DNA from: Flavobacterium ardleyense
Lineage (GTDB): Bacteria; Bacteroidota; Bacteroidia; Flavobacteriales; Flavobacteriaceae
Length of the DNA stretch: 64,000 bases
Direction: 5' to 3'
Assembly (NCBI RefSeq): GCF_033547075.1
Contig: NZ_CP137891.1
Location: forward strand, 2,604,001-2,668,000
Shown: in pieces, positions 1 to 8,290 of the stretch
Numbering within the stretch: the stretch's first letter is position 1
How the letters are laid out: every line of letters starts with the position of its first letter
The notes under the pieces: generated by a model
The model's input: the letters and a program-made list of their open reading frames with translations, nothing else
Database searches by the model: none
Told to the model about the DNA's origin: nothing
Program-made: the position numbers and the translations under genes

Positions 1-593
1 TATTGATCGTCCCTTTTATTGGTTAAAGGCGACAAAAATTCGTTGATCAGATATCCGTGGGCACCATGAAGTTCAATCATTTCAAACCCAGCTTTGTGCG
101 CTCTTGCGGCAGCATCCTGAAACGATTGTTTAATCGCTTCAATATCATCAATAGTCATCTCGCGTGGTACCGCGAATTTATCCGAAAAAGCGATTGCCGA
201 AGGTGCGATCATTTCCCAACCACCTTCTCCTTCGGCGAGATTTTTACTTTCACTCCCAAAGGCCCAAGTGCTCGCTTTTCGACCAGCGTGAGCCAATTGT
301 ATTGCAGGAATACTGCCGTTATCTTTGACAAATTGGGTAATTCGGCTCAACATTTCAATGTGCTCATCTTTGTAAATTCCCAAATCGCCGGTGCTAATTC
401 GACCGTCCGCTCGTACTGCCGATGCTTCAAAAATTACGGTACCAGCGCCACCCATCGCTCGCGTTCCGTAGTGTACAAAGTGCCAGTCGGTAGCAAATCC
501 ATCCTCGCAGGAATACATACACATCGGCGACATTACGATTCGATTTTTAAATTTTATTGATTTTATAGATATGGGACTGAATAATTTTGACAT
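1..593 (-). CDS. NADH:flavin oxidoreductase / Old Yellow Enzyme (YqjM-like), 3' part outside window
   Basis: This is the N-terminal 197 codons of an FMN-dependent ene-reductase; the gene runs off the left edge. The start is the ATG complementary to 591-593. The reading shows the family opening KLFSPI, then NRIVMSPMCMYS with Cys25 at the position of the YqjM redox-sensing cysteine. It continues with QLAHAGRK and, near residue 175, ELHGAHGYL followed by NEFLSPLTNKRDD, which holds the paired histidines that bind the substrate carbonyl in this family. These enzymes reduce activated C=C bonds with NAD(P)H in the cytoplasm. The natural substrate cannot be told from sequence. The gene is divergent from the helicase at 1079, with a family A repeat between them. 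The forward-strand ORF over the same bases is a shadow. Confidence 0.93.
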   Translation of the reverse strand, partial: MSKLFSPISIKSIKFKNRIVMSPMCMYSCEDGFATDWHFVHYGTRAMGGAGTVIFEASAVRADGRISTGDLGIYKDEHIEMLSRITQFVKDNGSIPAIQLAHAGRKASTWAFGSESKNLAEGEGGWEMIAPSAIAFSDKFAVPREMTIDDIEAIKQSFQDAAARAHKAGFEMIELHGAHGYLINEFLSPLTNKRDDQ

Positions 594-699
594 AGTTAAA
601 TACTTTTAAATTGCGTACAAGCAAATTTCGCGCAATTTATCTAAACTAAAAATAATCAGTAGTTAAATCCTTGTCAAAATTAGCATTAGCAGATTTTTT

Positions 700-855
700 T
701 GGGCGCAACCCGTCGCCAGAATGACTTGCTTACCATAGAAATAAGAGCTGGCTCGGGTCGGGTCGTCCACTGTATCTTTGCTGCCAGAATATTTAATTTT
801 CAAATAAGAAAATTTTAGTTGGCAGCAAAGGATGCCGCTCCCACCCCTTGCGCAA
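700..855 (+). repeat. Dispersed intergenic repeat, family A, copy 1
   Basis: The element opens with GGGCGCAACCCGTCGCC, continues with GGCTCGGGTCGGGTCGTCCACTG, and holds a strong hairpin whose arms are ATCTTTGCTGCC (about 774-785) and GGCAGCAAAGGAT (about 821-833). It ends in GCCGCTCCCACCCCTTGCGCAA. Three related copies lie at 4238-4416, 7059-7191 (inverted) and 63005-63095. The middle of the hairpin varies between copies while the ends are conserved, which suggests a structured RNA or a small non-autonomous mobile element. An AT-rich tail with (ATTTAAAG)n follows at 914-953. Confidence 0.8.
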
Positions 856-913
856 TTGAATCAAAAAGATTAAAATAATCTAAAAAATCGAAATGAACGG
901 AAGAGATTAAAAA

Positions 914-953
914 ATTTAAAGATTTAAAGATTTAAAGATTTAAAAATTCCAAG
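914..953. repeat. Octanucleotide tandem repeat (ATTTAAAG, about 5 copies)
   Basis: The 8-bp unit ATTTAAAG is repeated four times exactly, plus one imperfect copy. It lies in the AT-rich tail after family A copy 1 and upstream of the helicase gene. A related AT-rich tail (AAAAATCGAAATGA, then AGATT-rich sequence) follows copy 2 near 4440-4500, so the tail may belong to the same repeat unit. Confidence 0.75.
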
Positions 954-1078
954 AATTATAATAATTGAATAATCTAAAAAGATCCAATGCTGAAAAGCAC
1001 GGCCAAAAGTTTAAAAAAGTGCCTCAAATTTCTTAAACTTGTAGAACCAAATAAATCTAACTTCCGCGGATTGATAGA

Positions 1079-2884
1079 ATGTTTCAAAAGTTAAAAAATG
1101 ATGACAAAATGAATTTGACAAAGGAACAAGCAGCGATTATAAATTCCACAGAAAATATCAAAATAAATGCAGTTGCGGGTTCGGGCAAAACCACAACTAT
1201 TATTGAGTATGCTCGAACTCGTTCAACAAGTGCAAAAATTCTCTATCTCGCTTTTAATAAATCGGTAAAGTTAGATGCGATCAAAAAATTCGTCGATAAA
1301 GGACTTGATAACGTTACTGTAGAAACCGCTCATTCTCTCGCGTACAAGCATATTGTGTACGGCAGCAGATACAAAATAAGTCCGCAGGGATATAAAACAA
1401 ACGAAATTGCCGAAATTTTAAATCTACAAGGCAACGGAGAAAAACATACCGAATATGTGATTGCAAATCACATCAGTAAGTTTCTGAGTTATTTTTGCAA
1501 TAGCGACAAAAAGAAAGTCCAAGATCTTAATTATTTAGATACAGTAACCGACGAAAAAGCAATAAAATTTGTCAAAACTTTTTACAACTATATCGAAAAG
1601 CAATCACGAATTTTTTTGGCTAAAATGAATTCGGGCGAAATTGACATAACCCACGATTTTTACTTAAAGAAGTTTCAGCTCTCGGATGTGCAGCTACAAT
1701 ACGACTATATTTTATTTGACGAAGGACAGGATGCATCTCCAGCAATGCTTGATGTATTTCTCAATCAGAAAGCTACCAAGGTAATTGTAGGCGATACACA
1801 TCAGCAAATTTATTCTTGGCGATTTGCCGTAAATTCATTAGAAAAAGCGACTTTTAAAACTTTTAATCTTTCTACAAGTTTTCGATTCAGCCAAGATATT
1901 GCCGATCTTGCGATGAATATTTTAGAAAATAAAATCGACTTTGTAGCACAAGATATTCTTCCAATTACTGGCAAAGGGACTACTTCTGCAACAAAATCAA
2001 AAGCAATTCTGGCGAGAACAAATTTGGGTCTTTTGCTAAAAGCGATTGAATATGTTACCGAAAAAAAGAAAATTAAGCAAATTTATTTCGAAGGAAATAT
2101 CAATTCCTACACTTATGCTGATGACGGTACTTCTTTATACGATGTTTTAAATTTATACAATTCAAAAAATCATCTGATACGTGACAATTTGATCAAAGGA
2201 ATGTTGAATCTCGAAGAATTGGAAGATTATATTGAGAAAACCGAAGATGTACAATTGGGAATGATGGTGGAAATTATTCGCGAGTACGGAAATAAAATTC
2301 CCGACATCATCAAACTTATCAAAGAGAAACACATTACCGATGGCGAGCGCGAAAATGCCGAAATGATATTTTCGACCGTTCACAGATGCAAAGGAATGGA
2401 ATACGATACAGTGCAACTGGTTAATGACTTTATTTCTGTAGAAAAACTAGAAAAATTGAAGAAAAATTTTAGGAAGGAAGAGATTAATTTGCAGAAGATT
2501 AATGAAGAAATTAATCTACTTTACGTTGCAGTAACAAGGACGAAAAACAGCATTCATATTCCAGAAAGTTTAGTCGACGAGGATTTCCCTATTTCTAGTC
2601 AAATTCATTTATTGAAAAGTATCTCGGCCGATGACCAAAAAATGATTAAACAATTACGAAGAGAAAAAGCAAGTAACACAACAGAAAAGGCATATTCTCT
2701 GGATGCTATTCGGCTAGTTCATAAAGGCGCTTACAATCCGTGGACGGCTGAACTTGACAACGAATTGACTGTACTTTTTTGCGAGGGAATGCACGAAAAA
2801 GATATTGCGACCCACTTTGGCCGAACTCGCGGAGCTATAAAATCTAGGATTAAAAAACTTGAATTGGCGGAGCTTTATAATTAA
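1079..2884 (+). CDS. UvrD/Rep-type superfamily 1 DNA helicase with C-terminal HTH-like tail
   Basis: A 601-residue SF1A helicase. Motifs in order: Q-motif LTKEQ (13-17), Walker A AVAGSGKTT (31-39), Walker B FDEGQDASP, motif III VGDTHQQIYSWR, motif IV STSFRF, motif V STVHRCKGMEYD and motif VI LLYVAVTRTK. It is therefore predicted to translocate on single-stranded DNA and unwind duplexes with ATP. The last 50 or so residues (WTAELDNEL, then IATHFGRTRGAIKSRIKKL) look like a Myb/SANT- or GcrA-like helix-turn-helix not found in standard UvrD. An in-frame ATG at 1109 gives MNLTKEQ, a more typical family start, so the first ten residues may not be translated. No Shine-Dalgarno is seen at either start. 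It could serve repair, plasmid or defence functions; only the helicase class is firm. Confidence 0.9.
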   Translation: MFQKLKNDDKMNLTKEQAAIINSTENIKINAVAGSGKTTTIIEYARTRSTSAKILYLAFNKSVKLDAIKKFVDKGLDNVTVETAHSLAYKHIVYGSRYKISPQGYKTNEIAEILNLQGNGEKHTEYVIANHISKFLSYFCNSDKKKVQDLNYLDTVTDEKAIKFVKTFYNYIEKQSRIFLAKMNSGEIDITHDFYLKKFQLSDVQLQYDYILFDEGQDASPAMLDVFLNQKATKVIVGDTHQQIYSWRFAVNSLEKATFKTFNLSTSFRFSQDIADLAMNILENKIDFVAQDILPITGKGTTSATKSKAILARTNLGLLLKAIEYVTEKKKIKQIYFEGNINSYTYADDGTSLYDVLNLYNSKNHLIRDNLIKGMLNLEELEDYIEKTEDVQLGMMVEIIREYGNKIPDIIKLIKEKHITDGERENAEMIFSTVHRCKGMEYDTVQLVNDFISVEKLEKLKKNFRKEEINLQKINEEINLLYVAVTRTKNSIHIPESLVDEDFPISSQIHLLKSISADDQKMIKQLRREKASNTTEKAYSLDAIRLVHKGAYNPWTAELDNELTVLFCEGMHEKDIATHFGRTRGAIKSRIKKLELAELYN

Positions 2885-2963
2885 TTAACCAAGAGCAGGA
2901 AGTAACTTGAATTGGATAATTTCGAATTAATTATTTTCTAAGCCTAAACAAATACAAAATAAA

Positions 2964-3389
2964 ATGATAAAAATTGACGACAAGAAAATTAATGAAATAG
3001 CACAAAATCTTGATTGTGGAATGAACTGCTATCTCAACATTAAAACTGGAGAATTGATTGATTTACCAGAGAATTATGAAGACATTGACGAAGAAGATGC
3101 GATCGAAATGTTTGGGGATATTTTAGAAAAAATTGAAGATCCCGACTTTAAGAAAATCCCTGTTATAGAGTCTTACGAGAGTTTTCAGATAATGAAAAGC
3201 TTTTTAGATAAGGTCGAGAACAAAACTTTCTATGCAAAACTGCAATCTGCATTAGATGGCAAAAAGCCTTTTGCAAATTTTAAAAATGTCATTGATAATT
3301 CAGAATTTAGAGAAAATTGGTTTGCACACAAACAGGAAGAATTGGAAACGTATGTGCGTGAACAGATTCGGTTTTATGAAGAAAATTGA
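2964..3389 (+). CDS. UPF0158 family protein
   Basis: A 141-aa acidic cytoplasmic protein that fits UPF0158. It opens with a short helix, then a segment around CYLNIKTGELIDLP (22-35), an acidic stretch EDIDEEDAIEMFGD, and a C-terminal F....NVIDNSEFRENWFAHKQEEL. That W/F-rich end is the usual signature of the family. No catalytic motif is visible and the family has no assigned biochemical role. It lies 79 bp after the helicase on the same strand and could be cotranscribed, but the AT-rich gap argues neither way. Confidence 0.8.
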   Translation: MIKIDDKKINEIAQNLDCGMNCYLNIKTGELIDLPENYEDIDEEDAIEMFGDILEKIEDPDFKKIPVIESYESFQIMKSFLDKVENKTFYAKLQSALDGKKPFANFKNVIDNSEFRENWFAHKQEELETYVREQIRFYEEN

Positions 3390-3648
3390 ATGATTAAAAG
3401 ATTGATAGATTGCGAGCACAATAGTGTAAAAATAATTAAAAAGAAATTAATAAAAACAAAAAATGATCGGTCAGCACCTGGTAGTAAATTATGAAAGATA
3501 CGCTTGTAAATTGTAAGCGATACTGGGTCTTAAACCGTAAATTTTTGCCGCAACCCAAGCAGCTTCTGTTGATAAAGTTTTCAATTTGCCCCGAAAACTT
3601 ATATCAGGAAAAGGGGCTGGTGCTCGCTCCGATCATTCCGCCTTTCGG

Positions 3649-4122
3649 CTAATCTACTAGGAAAGTAAGCCAATTTATTTCTTGAACTTTACTGTCAATC
3701 TCTCTAAAAGCTCTTCCCGCTTGATCAATTTCTATTTGCAGTTTCTCGATATTAATTGTCGTTTTCAGATTGCTATCGCCAGTATTAAATATTTGTGCGG
3801 AGCGTCTAATATTGCGAAGTTTTTCTGAAACTAATTTTAAAGAATCACGTTTTGCAAGCGCTTCCATCAGTAAACCTTCACCTTCCACAATTGTCACGTT
3901 ATTGGTTTTATTGATTCTTATAATTAAAATTTCCAAATCCTGAATGGTTTTTCTAAGTTGCGCAAGCAATTTATCCGGATCTTCTTGTGGAAGCCTATCA
4001 TCAGAAACAATTAGGACAGGCATAATTCTATTTTGCAGATGCTCTATTTTTTTTATCAAATCAGCTCTCAATAAAAGTCCTTCCGCAAGCTTCATATTCT
4101 TATTATTCTGTTCTTCTGACAT
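3649..4122 (-). CDS. DIP1984 family protein
   Basis: A 157-aa all-helical cytoplasmic protein. From residue 10 the reading MKLAEGLLLRADL, then EDPDKLLAQL, LIIRINKTNN and EALAKRDSLKL matches the DIP1984-type family, which is of unknown function. Homologues usually begin at MKLAE, so translation may really start at 4095 rather than 4122; the nine residues before it are Asn/Gln-rich. The 259-bp gap towards 3390 contains no gene, only short imperfect hairpins. A family A repeat lies upstream of its start. Confidence 0.78.
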   Translation of the reverse strand: MSEEQNNKNMKLAEGLLLRADLIKKIEHLQNRIMPVLIVSDDRLPQEDPDKLLAQLRKTIQDLEILIIRINKTNNVTIVEGEGLLMEALAKRDSLKLVSEKLRNIRRSAQIFNTGDSNLKTTINIEKLQIEIDQAGRAFREIDSKVQEINWLTFLVD

Positions 4123-4237
4123 TTATTTTATGTTTATAATGGGCTAATTACCTTCAATTCGAATTTACTAAATAATTACGAAATAGAAAACTTAAACCGT
4201 CTTGAAATTATTACTTTAATGATAATACGATTTCTTT

Positions 4238-4416
4238 GGGCGCATCCCGTCGCCAGAAGGTATTGTGAAAAGTTAGATATGAGATGTGGCTCGGGTCGGG
4301 TCGTCCGCTATATCTTTGCTGCCTAAATGAACCGTTTAAGTTTGAAATTTTCGTTTGGCAGCAAAGGATGTGCTTCGCCAGTTCGCTTTGCTCGGCTCTT
4401 TCCCAACCGTTGCGCG
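4238..4416 (+). repeat. Dispersed intergenic repeat, family A, copy 2
   Basis: Same order as copy 1: GGGCGCATCCCGTCGCC, GGCTCGGGTCGGGTCGTCC, a hairpin with arms ATCTTTGCTGCC and GGCAGCAAAGGAT, then a CCCAACCGTTGCGC end. This copy has an extra GC-rich stretch (GCTTCGCCAGTTCGCTTTGC) inserted before the 3' end. An AT-rich tail follows to about 4505, resembling the tail of copy 1. Confidence 0.8.
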
Positions 4417-4514
4417 AAGGAATCTAAAAATACAAGAAATCTAAAAAATCGAAATGATCTAAAATACCAAAATGAACAGAAAAGATTAATAGATTGAAAG
4501 ATTTCTACAACATC

Positions 4515-5819
4515 TTAAACCGGCGCTGCGATTTCCATCAAATATGCCGCAAGCAACGCACCATAAGTTCCGAGGACATAGCCAAAAACAGCAAGCAAAA
4601 CTCCAACACTCGCCAATGATGGATGAAAAGCCGAAGCGACGATTGGTGCCGAAGCTGCTCCGCCGATATTGGCTTTACTTCCCACGGCAAGAAAGAAATA
4701 TGGTGCTCTTATTAATTTGGCAACAATTACCAACAATAAGACGTGAATTGCCATCCAAATAAGTCCTACGATTAACAATCCTGGATTGCTCATTACAGAT
4801 CCCAAATCCATTTTCATTCCGATAGAAGCTACTAAAATATAAATAAAGACACTTCCTATCTTGCTTGCTCCCGCACCTTCGTAGGTCTTAAGCTTGGTAA
4901 AAGAAAATGCGATTCCCAAAGCAGTCGCGATACTTACCATCCAAAAGAATCTATCTCCAAAGGTAGATGCAAAACTTGTAGGATCGTTTACAACATCAAA
5001 ATTGGCTTTTAATAGTTCCGAAAGTGAGTTACTTCCCCAATGCGCTAATCCCACTGCCGAGAATGCGATTCCCAGAATAATCATCAAATCGGTTAAGCTT
5101 GGATTTCTAGTTACATTGTCAGAATAGGCGGTCATTTTATCCTTTAGTTCGTCAATGGACGAACTGTCCGCTTTAAGCCATTTGTCGATTTTTTCTTTTC
5201 TGCCAATTCCGAAAAGTAAAACTGCCATCCAGATATTTGCAACTACAATATCGACCAAAACCATTGCGCCGTACTTCTCCTGATTGTATTTGAAAACTTC
5301 AAGCATTGCCGCTTGATTCGCTCCTCCTCCAATCCAACTTCCTGCAACAGTCGAAAGTCCGCGCCACACTGCGTCAAAACCTGCACCGCCAACAGTTTCG
5401 GGTGAGAATATCGAAACTATCAAAACGGCAAGTGGCGCTCCAATTATAACTCCAACTGTTCCAGTAAAGAACATAATTAATGCTTTTGGACCGAGTTTAA
5501 ACATTGCTTTTAAGTCAATACTTAAAGTCATCAAGACCAAAGCCGCAGGAAGCAAATATCGGCTCGCGACAAAATATATAGAAGATTTTTTGGTAACAAC
5601 TTCGCCAGTTTCGGTGATTTCGCTCCATTCTGGCGAAATAATATTCAGCGAACTGAAAATAGATGGTAGTAAATAACACATCAATAGTGATGGAAAAATA
5701 ACATAGAACTTTTTCCAAAAGCCACCTTTTATATTACTTGTATAAAATACAAACGCCAATAACAGCATTAAAAGTCCAAAAACAATGGTATCGTCAGTAA
5801 TAAAAGGGGCGTTATTCAT
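4515..5819 (-). CDS. DUF819 family membrane protein
   Basis: A 434-aa polytopic inner-membrane protein with about ten to twelve hydrophobic segments spread along its length. Family markers are the Gly/Asn-rich turn WIGGGANQAAM near residue 165 and a second pseudo-repeat turn KANIGGAASAP near residue 390. This two-half arrangement is reminiscent of anion or sodium symporters. DUF819 proteins are transporter-like, but no substrate is established. Length is normal for the family. The gene stands alone between two family A repeat regions. I infer a transport role from the fold only. Confidence 0.88.
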   Translation of the reverse strand: MNNAPFITDDTIVFGLLMLLLAFVFYTSNIKGGFWKKFYVIFPSLLMCYLLPSIFSSLNIISPEWSEITETGEVVTKKSSIYFVASRYLLPAALVLMTLSIDLKAMFKLGPKALIMFFTGTVGVIIGAPLAVLIVSIFSPETVGGAGFDAVWRGLSTVAGSWIGGGANQAAMLEVFKYNQEKYGAMVLVDIVVANIWMAVLLFGIGRKEKIDKWLKADSSSIDELKDKMTAYSDNVTRNPSLTDLMIILGIAFSAVGLAHWGSNSLSELLKANFDVVNDPTSFASTFGDRFFWMVSIATALGIAFSFTKLKTYEGAGASKIGSVFIYILVASIGMKMDLGSVMSNPGLLIVGLIWMAIHVLLLVIVAKLIRAPYFFLAVGSKANIGGAASAPIVASAFHPSLASVGVLLAVFGYVLGTYGALLAAYLMEIAAPV

Positions 5820-6030
5820 CTATTTTATTTTGGGCGCAAAATAGGACAATTTTTTTAGTGGTGAGGGTTGTAGTTGTGGAAAGTTTGGAAAAAGACTTTA
5901 CAACTATATAGAAAACTTCATTAGTTTTCAAACTGTCTAAGCCTATAGAAGAGGAAATAAAATTAATATCGCTTGCGAAGACGTCAATATTTAGAGATAA
6001 TTTGATCAAAATAAAAGTATTTTAAACTAA

Positions 6031-6071
6031 AAAAAAACTGCCGCCAGAAATAATTCTCCATTAGCAGTTTA
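6031..6071 (-). terminator. Rho-independent terminator of the SDR gene
   Basis: Read on the minus strand, AAACTGC and GCAGTTT pair around a 22-nt partly paired loop and are followed by a run of nine T. It lies 30 bp past the SDR stop codon. Confidence 0.7.
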
Positions 6072-6100
6072 TTACCAAAATTTTGTAATCTCCAATTTGC

Positions 6101-6910
6101 CTACATCTTCTTAATATTGTTTACCACGCCTCCATCGACTATAATATCTGTTCCGGTGATGAAGCGAGCTTTGTCGCTGACTAAGAAATAAACAACATCA
6201 GCAATGTCTTCTGGTTGTCCGTTTCTACCAAGTGGTGTGGCTTTTTTGATCATTTCCATTCTTTCAGGATGTTCTTCGGCGGCTTTAAGTCCCATTGGAG
6301 TTTCGATTACTCCGGGTGAAACGGCGACGATTCTTGCGCCTTTGCTTCCCCATTTGTTGGCATGCTTCTGAGTTAGTAAAATCGTTCCGCGTTTTGCGAA
6401 ATTGTAAAGCATATCCGAACTGCCATCAATAAACTTTTTAATGGTTTCGAATGATCCTTGCGCTTGCGGATTGCTCAGTGCTTCGTCGTAGTTTTCACTC
6501 GGCGGAACCGTGTGTCCCATCATTGACGATAGAATCACAGCAACTGATCCTTGGGTGGCTAATTCGTAAAAGGCATCAATCAAAACCTCGGGCGCGACTA
6601 AGTCGATGTCGTAAATTTTTTGAAGATCTTTCATTGTTCCGCTGACTCCTGCGGTGTGGATTAATGCTTTGAAAGTGCCGTTGTCTGACACGAACTTGGT
6701 CAGCTTCTCAATATCTTCTTTGCTGGTAATGTCGCAAGCGATTCCGATGGCGGTGATTCCCTCTTTTTTAAGATCTTCGATGGCGCGGTCGACGTCTTTT
6801 TGGGAATAATCAGTTAGAATAAGATGTTCGTCTTTAAATGCTTTTGCACAAGCTGTTCCGATTCCGCCGGCTCCGCCGGTAATTACTATCGACTGTTTTT
6901 GAGTTGCCAT
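6101..6910 (-). CDS. SDR family NAD(P)-dependent oxidoreductase
   Basis: A 269-aa classical short-chain dehydrogenase. The N-terminal Rossmann motif TGGAGGIGTA (11-20), the acidic strand end ILTDYS, the ILSSMMG serine region, the YNFAK (YxxxK) catalytic pair, the SPGVIETPM loop and the C-terminal DKARFITGTDIIVDGG are all present. About 30 residues separate the catalytic serine from the tyrosine, longer than usual, and include a Tyr/Pro-rich insert (HTVPPSENYDEAL); this resembles 3-alpha-hydroxysteroid dehydrogenase/carbonyl reductase-like SDRs. NAD rather than NADP is suggested by the Asp after strand 2. The substrate is unknown. A T-rich terminator follows at 6031. Confidence 0.9.
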   Translation of the reverse strand: MATQKQSIVITGGAGGIGTACAKAFKDEHLILTDYSQKDVDRAIEDLKKEGITAIGIACDITSKEDIEKLTKFVSDNGTFKALIHTAGVSGTMKDLQKIYDIDLVAPEVLIDAFYELATQGSVAVILSSMMGHTVPPSENYDEALSNPQAQGSFETIKKFIDGSSDMLYNFAKRGTILLTQKHANKWGSKGARIVAVSPGVIETPMGLKAAEEHPERMEMIKKATPLGRNGQPEDIADVVYFLVSDKARFITGTDIIVDGGVVNNIKKM

Positions 6911-7058
6911 ATAATTGAATTTTTAATTTTAGACTTTGAAATTTATCTTACAAAAGGTACAAAGATTTTCTGGTTTTTTCAACTTTTAAAAACGATAGTT
7001 CTTCGAAAAAGTTTGATTTTCTCTTCCCGGCAAAAGTCTTGAATCTTAGCAGAGTCTC

Positions 7059-7191
7059 GCGGCAGGGATGGGAACGCCATCCTTTGCTGCTTAACGAAAA
7101 AGCTGAAAATTTACTCAAAAATTTCTAGCAGCAAAGATACAGTGGACAGCCCGGTGATGCCGGTAGGAACGCTCCGGCAGCAGCCGCCCAA
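7059..7191 (-). repeat. Dispersed intergenic repeat, family A, copy 3 (inverted)
   Basis: Read on the minus strand it runs TTTTGGGCGGCTGCTGCC, GGGCTGTCCACTGTATCTTTGCTGC, loop, GCAGCAAAGGATGGCG, CCCATCCCTGCCGC. The hairpin arms ATCTTTGCTGC and GCAGCAAAGGAT match copies 1 and 2, whereas the 5' third differs and forms its own GC-rich hairpin. Confidence 0.78.
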
Positions 7192-7230
7192 AAGAAAAAA
7201 AACACCAATTGAAAGGGTCAGTTTTATTCA

Positions 7231-7260
7231 AAAAAAAAAGCCTCACATACGTGAAGCTTT
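7231..7260 (-). terminator. Rho-independent terminator of the 141-aa gene
   Basis: On the minus strand an imperfect hairpin AAGCTTCAC-GTA-TGTGAGGCTT is followed by a run of ten T. It lies just after the stop codon at 7284. Confidence 0.75.
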
Positions 7261-7283
7261 CTATATTTATGAGTCGAAATTGA

Positions 7284-7709
7284 CTAGAATGCAACGTTCC
7301 ATCTAGGAAGTCTGTCGTTTTCGTCCAAGAAATTTTGCAGAATTTGTGCTTCTACAAAAGTTGGAATTTGCTTGTCTGTGTCATTAAAAGTTTCATACCA
7401 AGTAACCTCAAGTCTATCGATATTTTCCTTTTTCATCTGTGCAGGCCAAGAATATTTACGACCTGTTTTGGCAAATTGATGACCATTTACGATTTTGTCG
7501 TAAAGACCGCCATTTTTGATTTTTAGGGTTCCGTCATTTTGTACTGTTCCAGTAGACCCAACCATTACAACTTCGGCTCCGTCCTCTGAAACTGCTGTTA
7601 CAACAAATACTCCGCTACCGCTTTCAGGTGCATTGCAAACCTCTTCTAAACTACCATCGGCAGTAAGTGAAAATGATTCTGTTTTAAACTTCTCTAATTC
7701 TTTGTACAT
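7284..7709 (-). CDS. Hypothetical protein (141 aa), possible GIY-YIG-like topology
   Basis: I do not recognise this protein with confidence. It is cytoplasmic, has no membrane segment and ends in its own terminator. Residues 32-75 show a strand GVFVVTAV, a second strand EVVMVGSTGTV, a charged loop and GGLYDKIVNGHQF. This order vaguely resembles the GIY-x-YIG..GL..R core of small nucleases, but the paired tyrosines and the catalytic Arg are not clearly present. The second half (KYSWPAQMKKENIDRLEVTWYET) is Trp- and Lys-rich. The nuclease idea is a guess from pattern order. What is supported is a real, single-gene transcription unit, from its terminator and coding-like composition. Confidence 0.7.
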   Translation of the reverse strand: MYKELEKFKTESFSLTADGSLEEVCNAPESGSGVFVVTAVSEDGAEVVMVGSTGTVQNDGTLKIKNGGLYDKIVNGHQFAKTGRKYSWPAQMKKENIDRLEVTWYETFNDTDKQIPTFVEAQILQNFLDENDRLPRWNVAF

Positions 7710-7908
7710 ATAGGATATAATTGCTCAAACAATAGTTGACCACAGAAATGTGGACTTATATTGCTTAAATTCGGTGCAAAAGTAAGGTTTGTAAAGGCGT
7801 TTTCCGAATTTATTGTGAGAAAATTTGGGGATGTATTTCACTGAGGTAAATTAATTATTGGATTTATGATGAAATTTGAGGTTTTGTATAACTAATTCAA
7901 CCAACTGC

Positions 7909-8166
7909 TTACCTGAAATTTTCGATGTCTATAATTATTGTTCGTCCTAATTCCATATTTACTATTGCAGAATCAAGTCGTTTCTCGTTCGCTCGACTTG
8001 ACATCTCATAATTTGTTGCCATCCAAGAATTATATTCCTTGAGTGATATAATAACTATTCCGTCTCCCTCTTTTGATGTAATTGTAATTGGTTCGATACT
8101 TTTAATTACATCCTCAAAATGCAACTCTGTATTTCTCTTGAATTCAGCAAGTTTTAAAGTTTTCAT
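7909..8166 (-). CDS. Phd/YefM-type antitoxin, orphan
   Basis: An 85-aa protein that reads as a Phd/YefM family antitoxin: an N-terminal DNA-binding part (LAEFKRNTELHFEDVI), then EPITITSKEGDGIVIISLKEYNSW, the usual core of these proteins. In a normal module it would bind the operator with its N-terminus and neutralise a RelE/YoeB-type toxin with its C-terminus. No toxin frame follows: the 180 bp to the next gene are closed in all forward-of-stop frames. It is therefore an orphan antitoxin, a remnant, or a regulator acting on a toxin elsewhere. Confidence 0.8.
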   Translation of the reverse strand: MKTLKLAEFKRNTELHFEDVIKSIEPITITSKEGDGIVIISLKEYNSWMATNYEMSSRANEKRLDSAIVNMELGRTIIIDIENFR

Positions 8167-8239
8167 AATAGCCTGATTTTGAATAAAATTAACCAGAATT
8201 GTTGAACTTTCAACTATTTTAAAGGTTATTTAAAACAGA

Positions 8240-8265
8240 GAAGCCACCTCAATTGAGATGGCTTC
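8240..8265 (-). terminator. Terminator-like hairpin after sucD
   Basis: GAAGCCATCTCA-ATT-GAGGTGGCTTC on the minus strand forms a 12-bp near-perfect stem, followed by TCTGTTTTAAAT. It lies 26 bp past the sucD stop; the T run is weak. Confidence 0.65.
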
Positions 8266-8290
8266 CTATATATAGTTGTTTTGGGAAAGA

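Noticed and set aside
57..560. Plus-strand ORF of 167 codons at the left edge
   Set aside because: The minus strand over the same bases reads as a clear Old Yellow Enzyme, so this is its shadow.
5812..6009. Minus-strand ORF of 65 codons upstream of the DUF819 gene
   Set aside because: It overlaps the DUF819 start, has no family signature and lies in AT-rich sequence.
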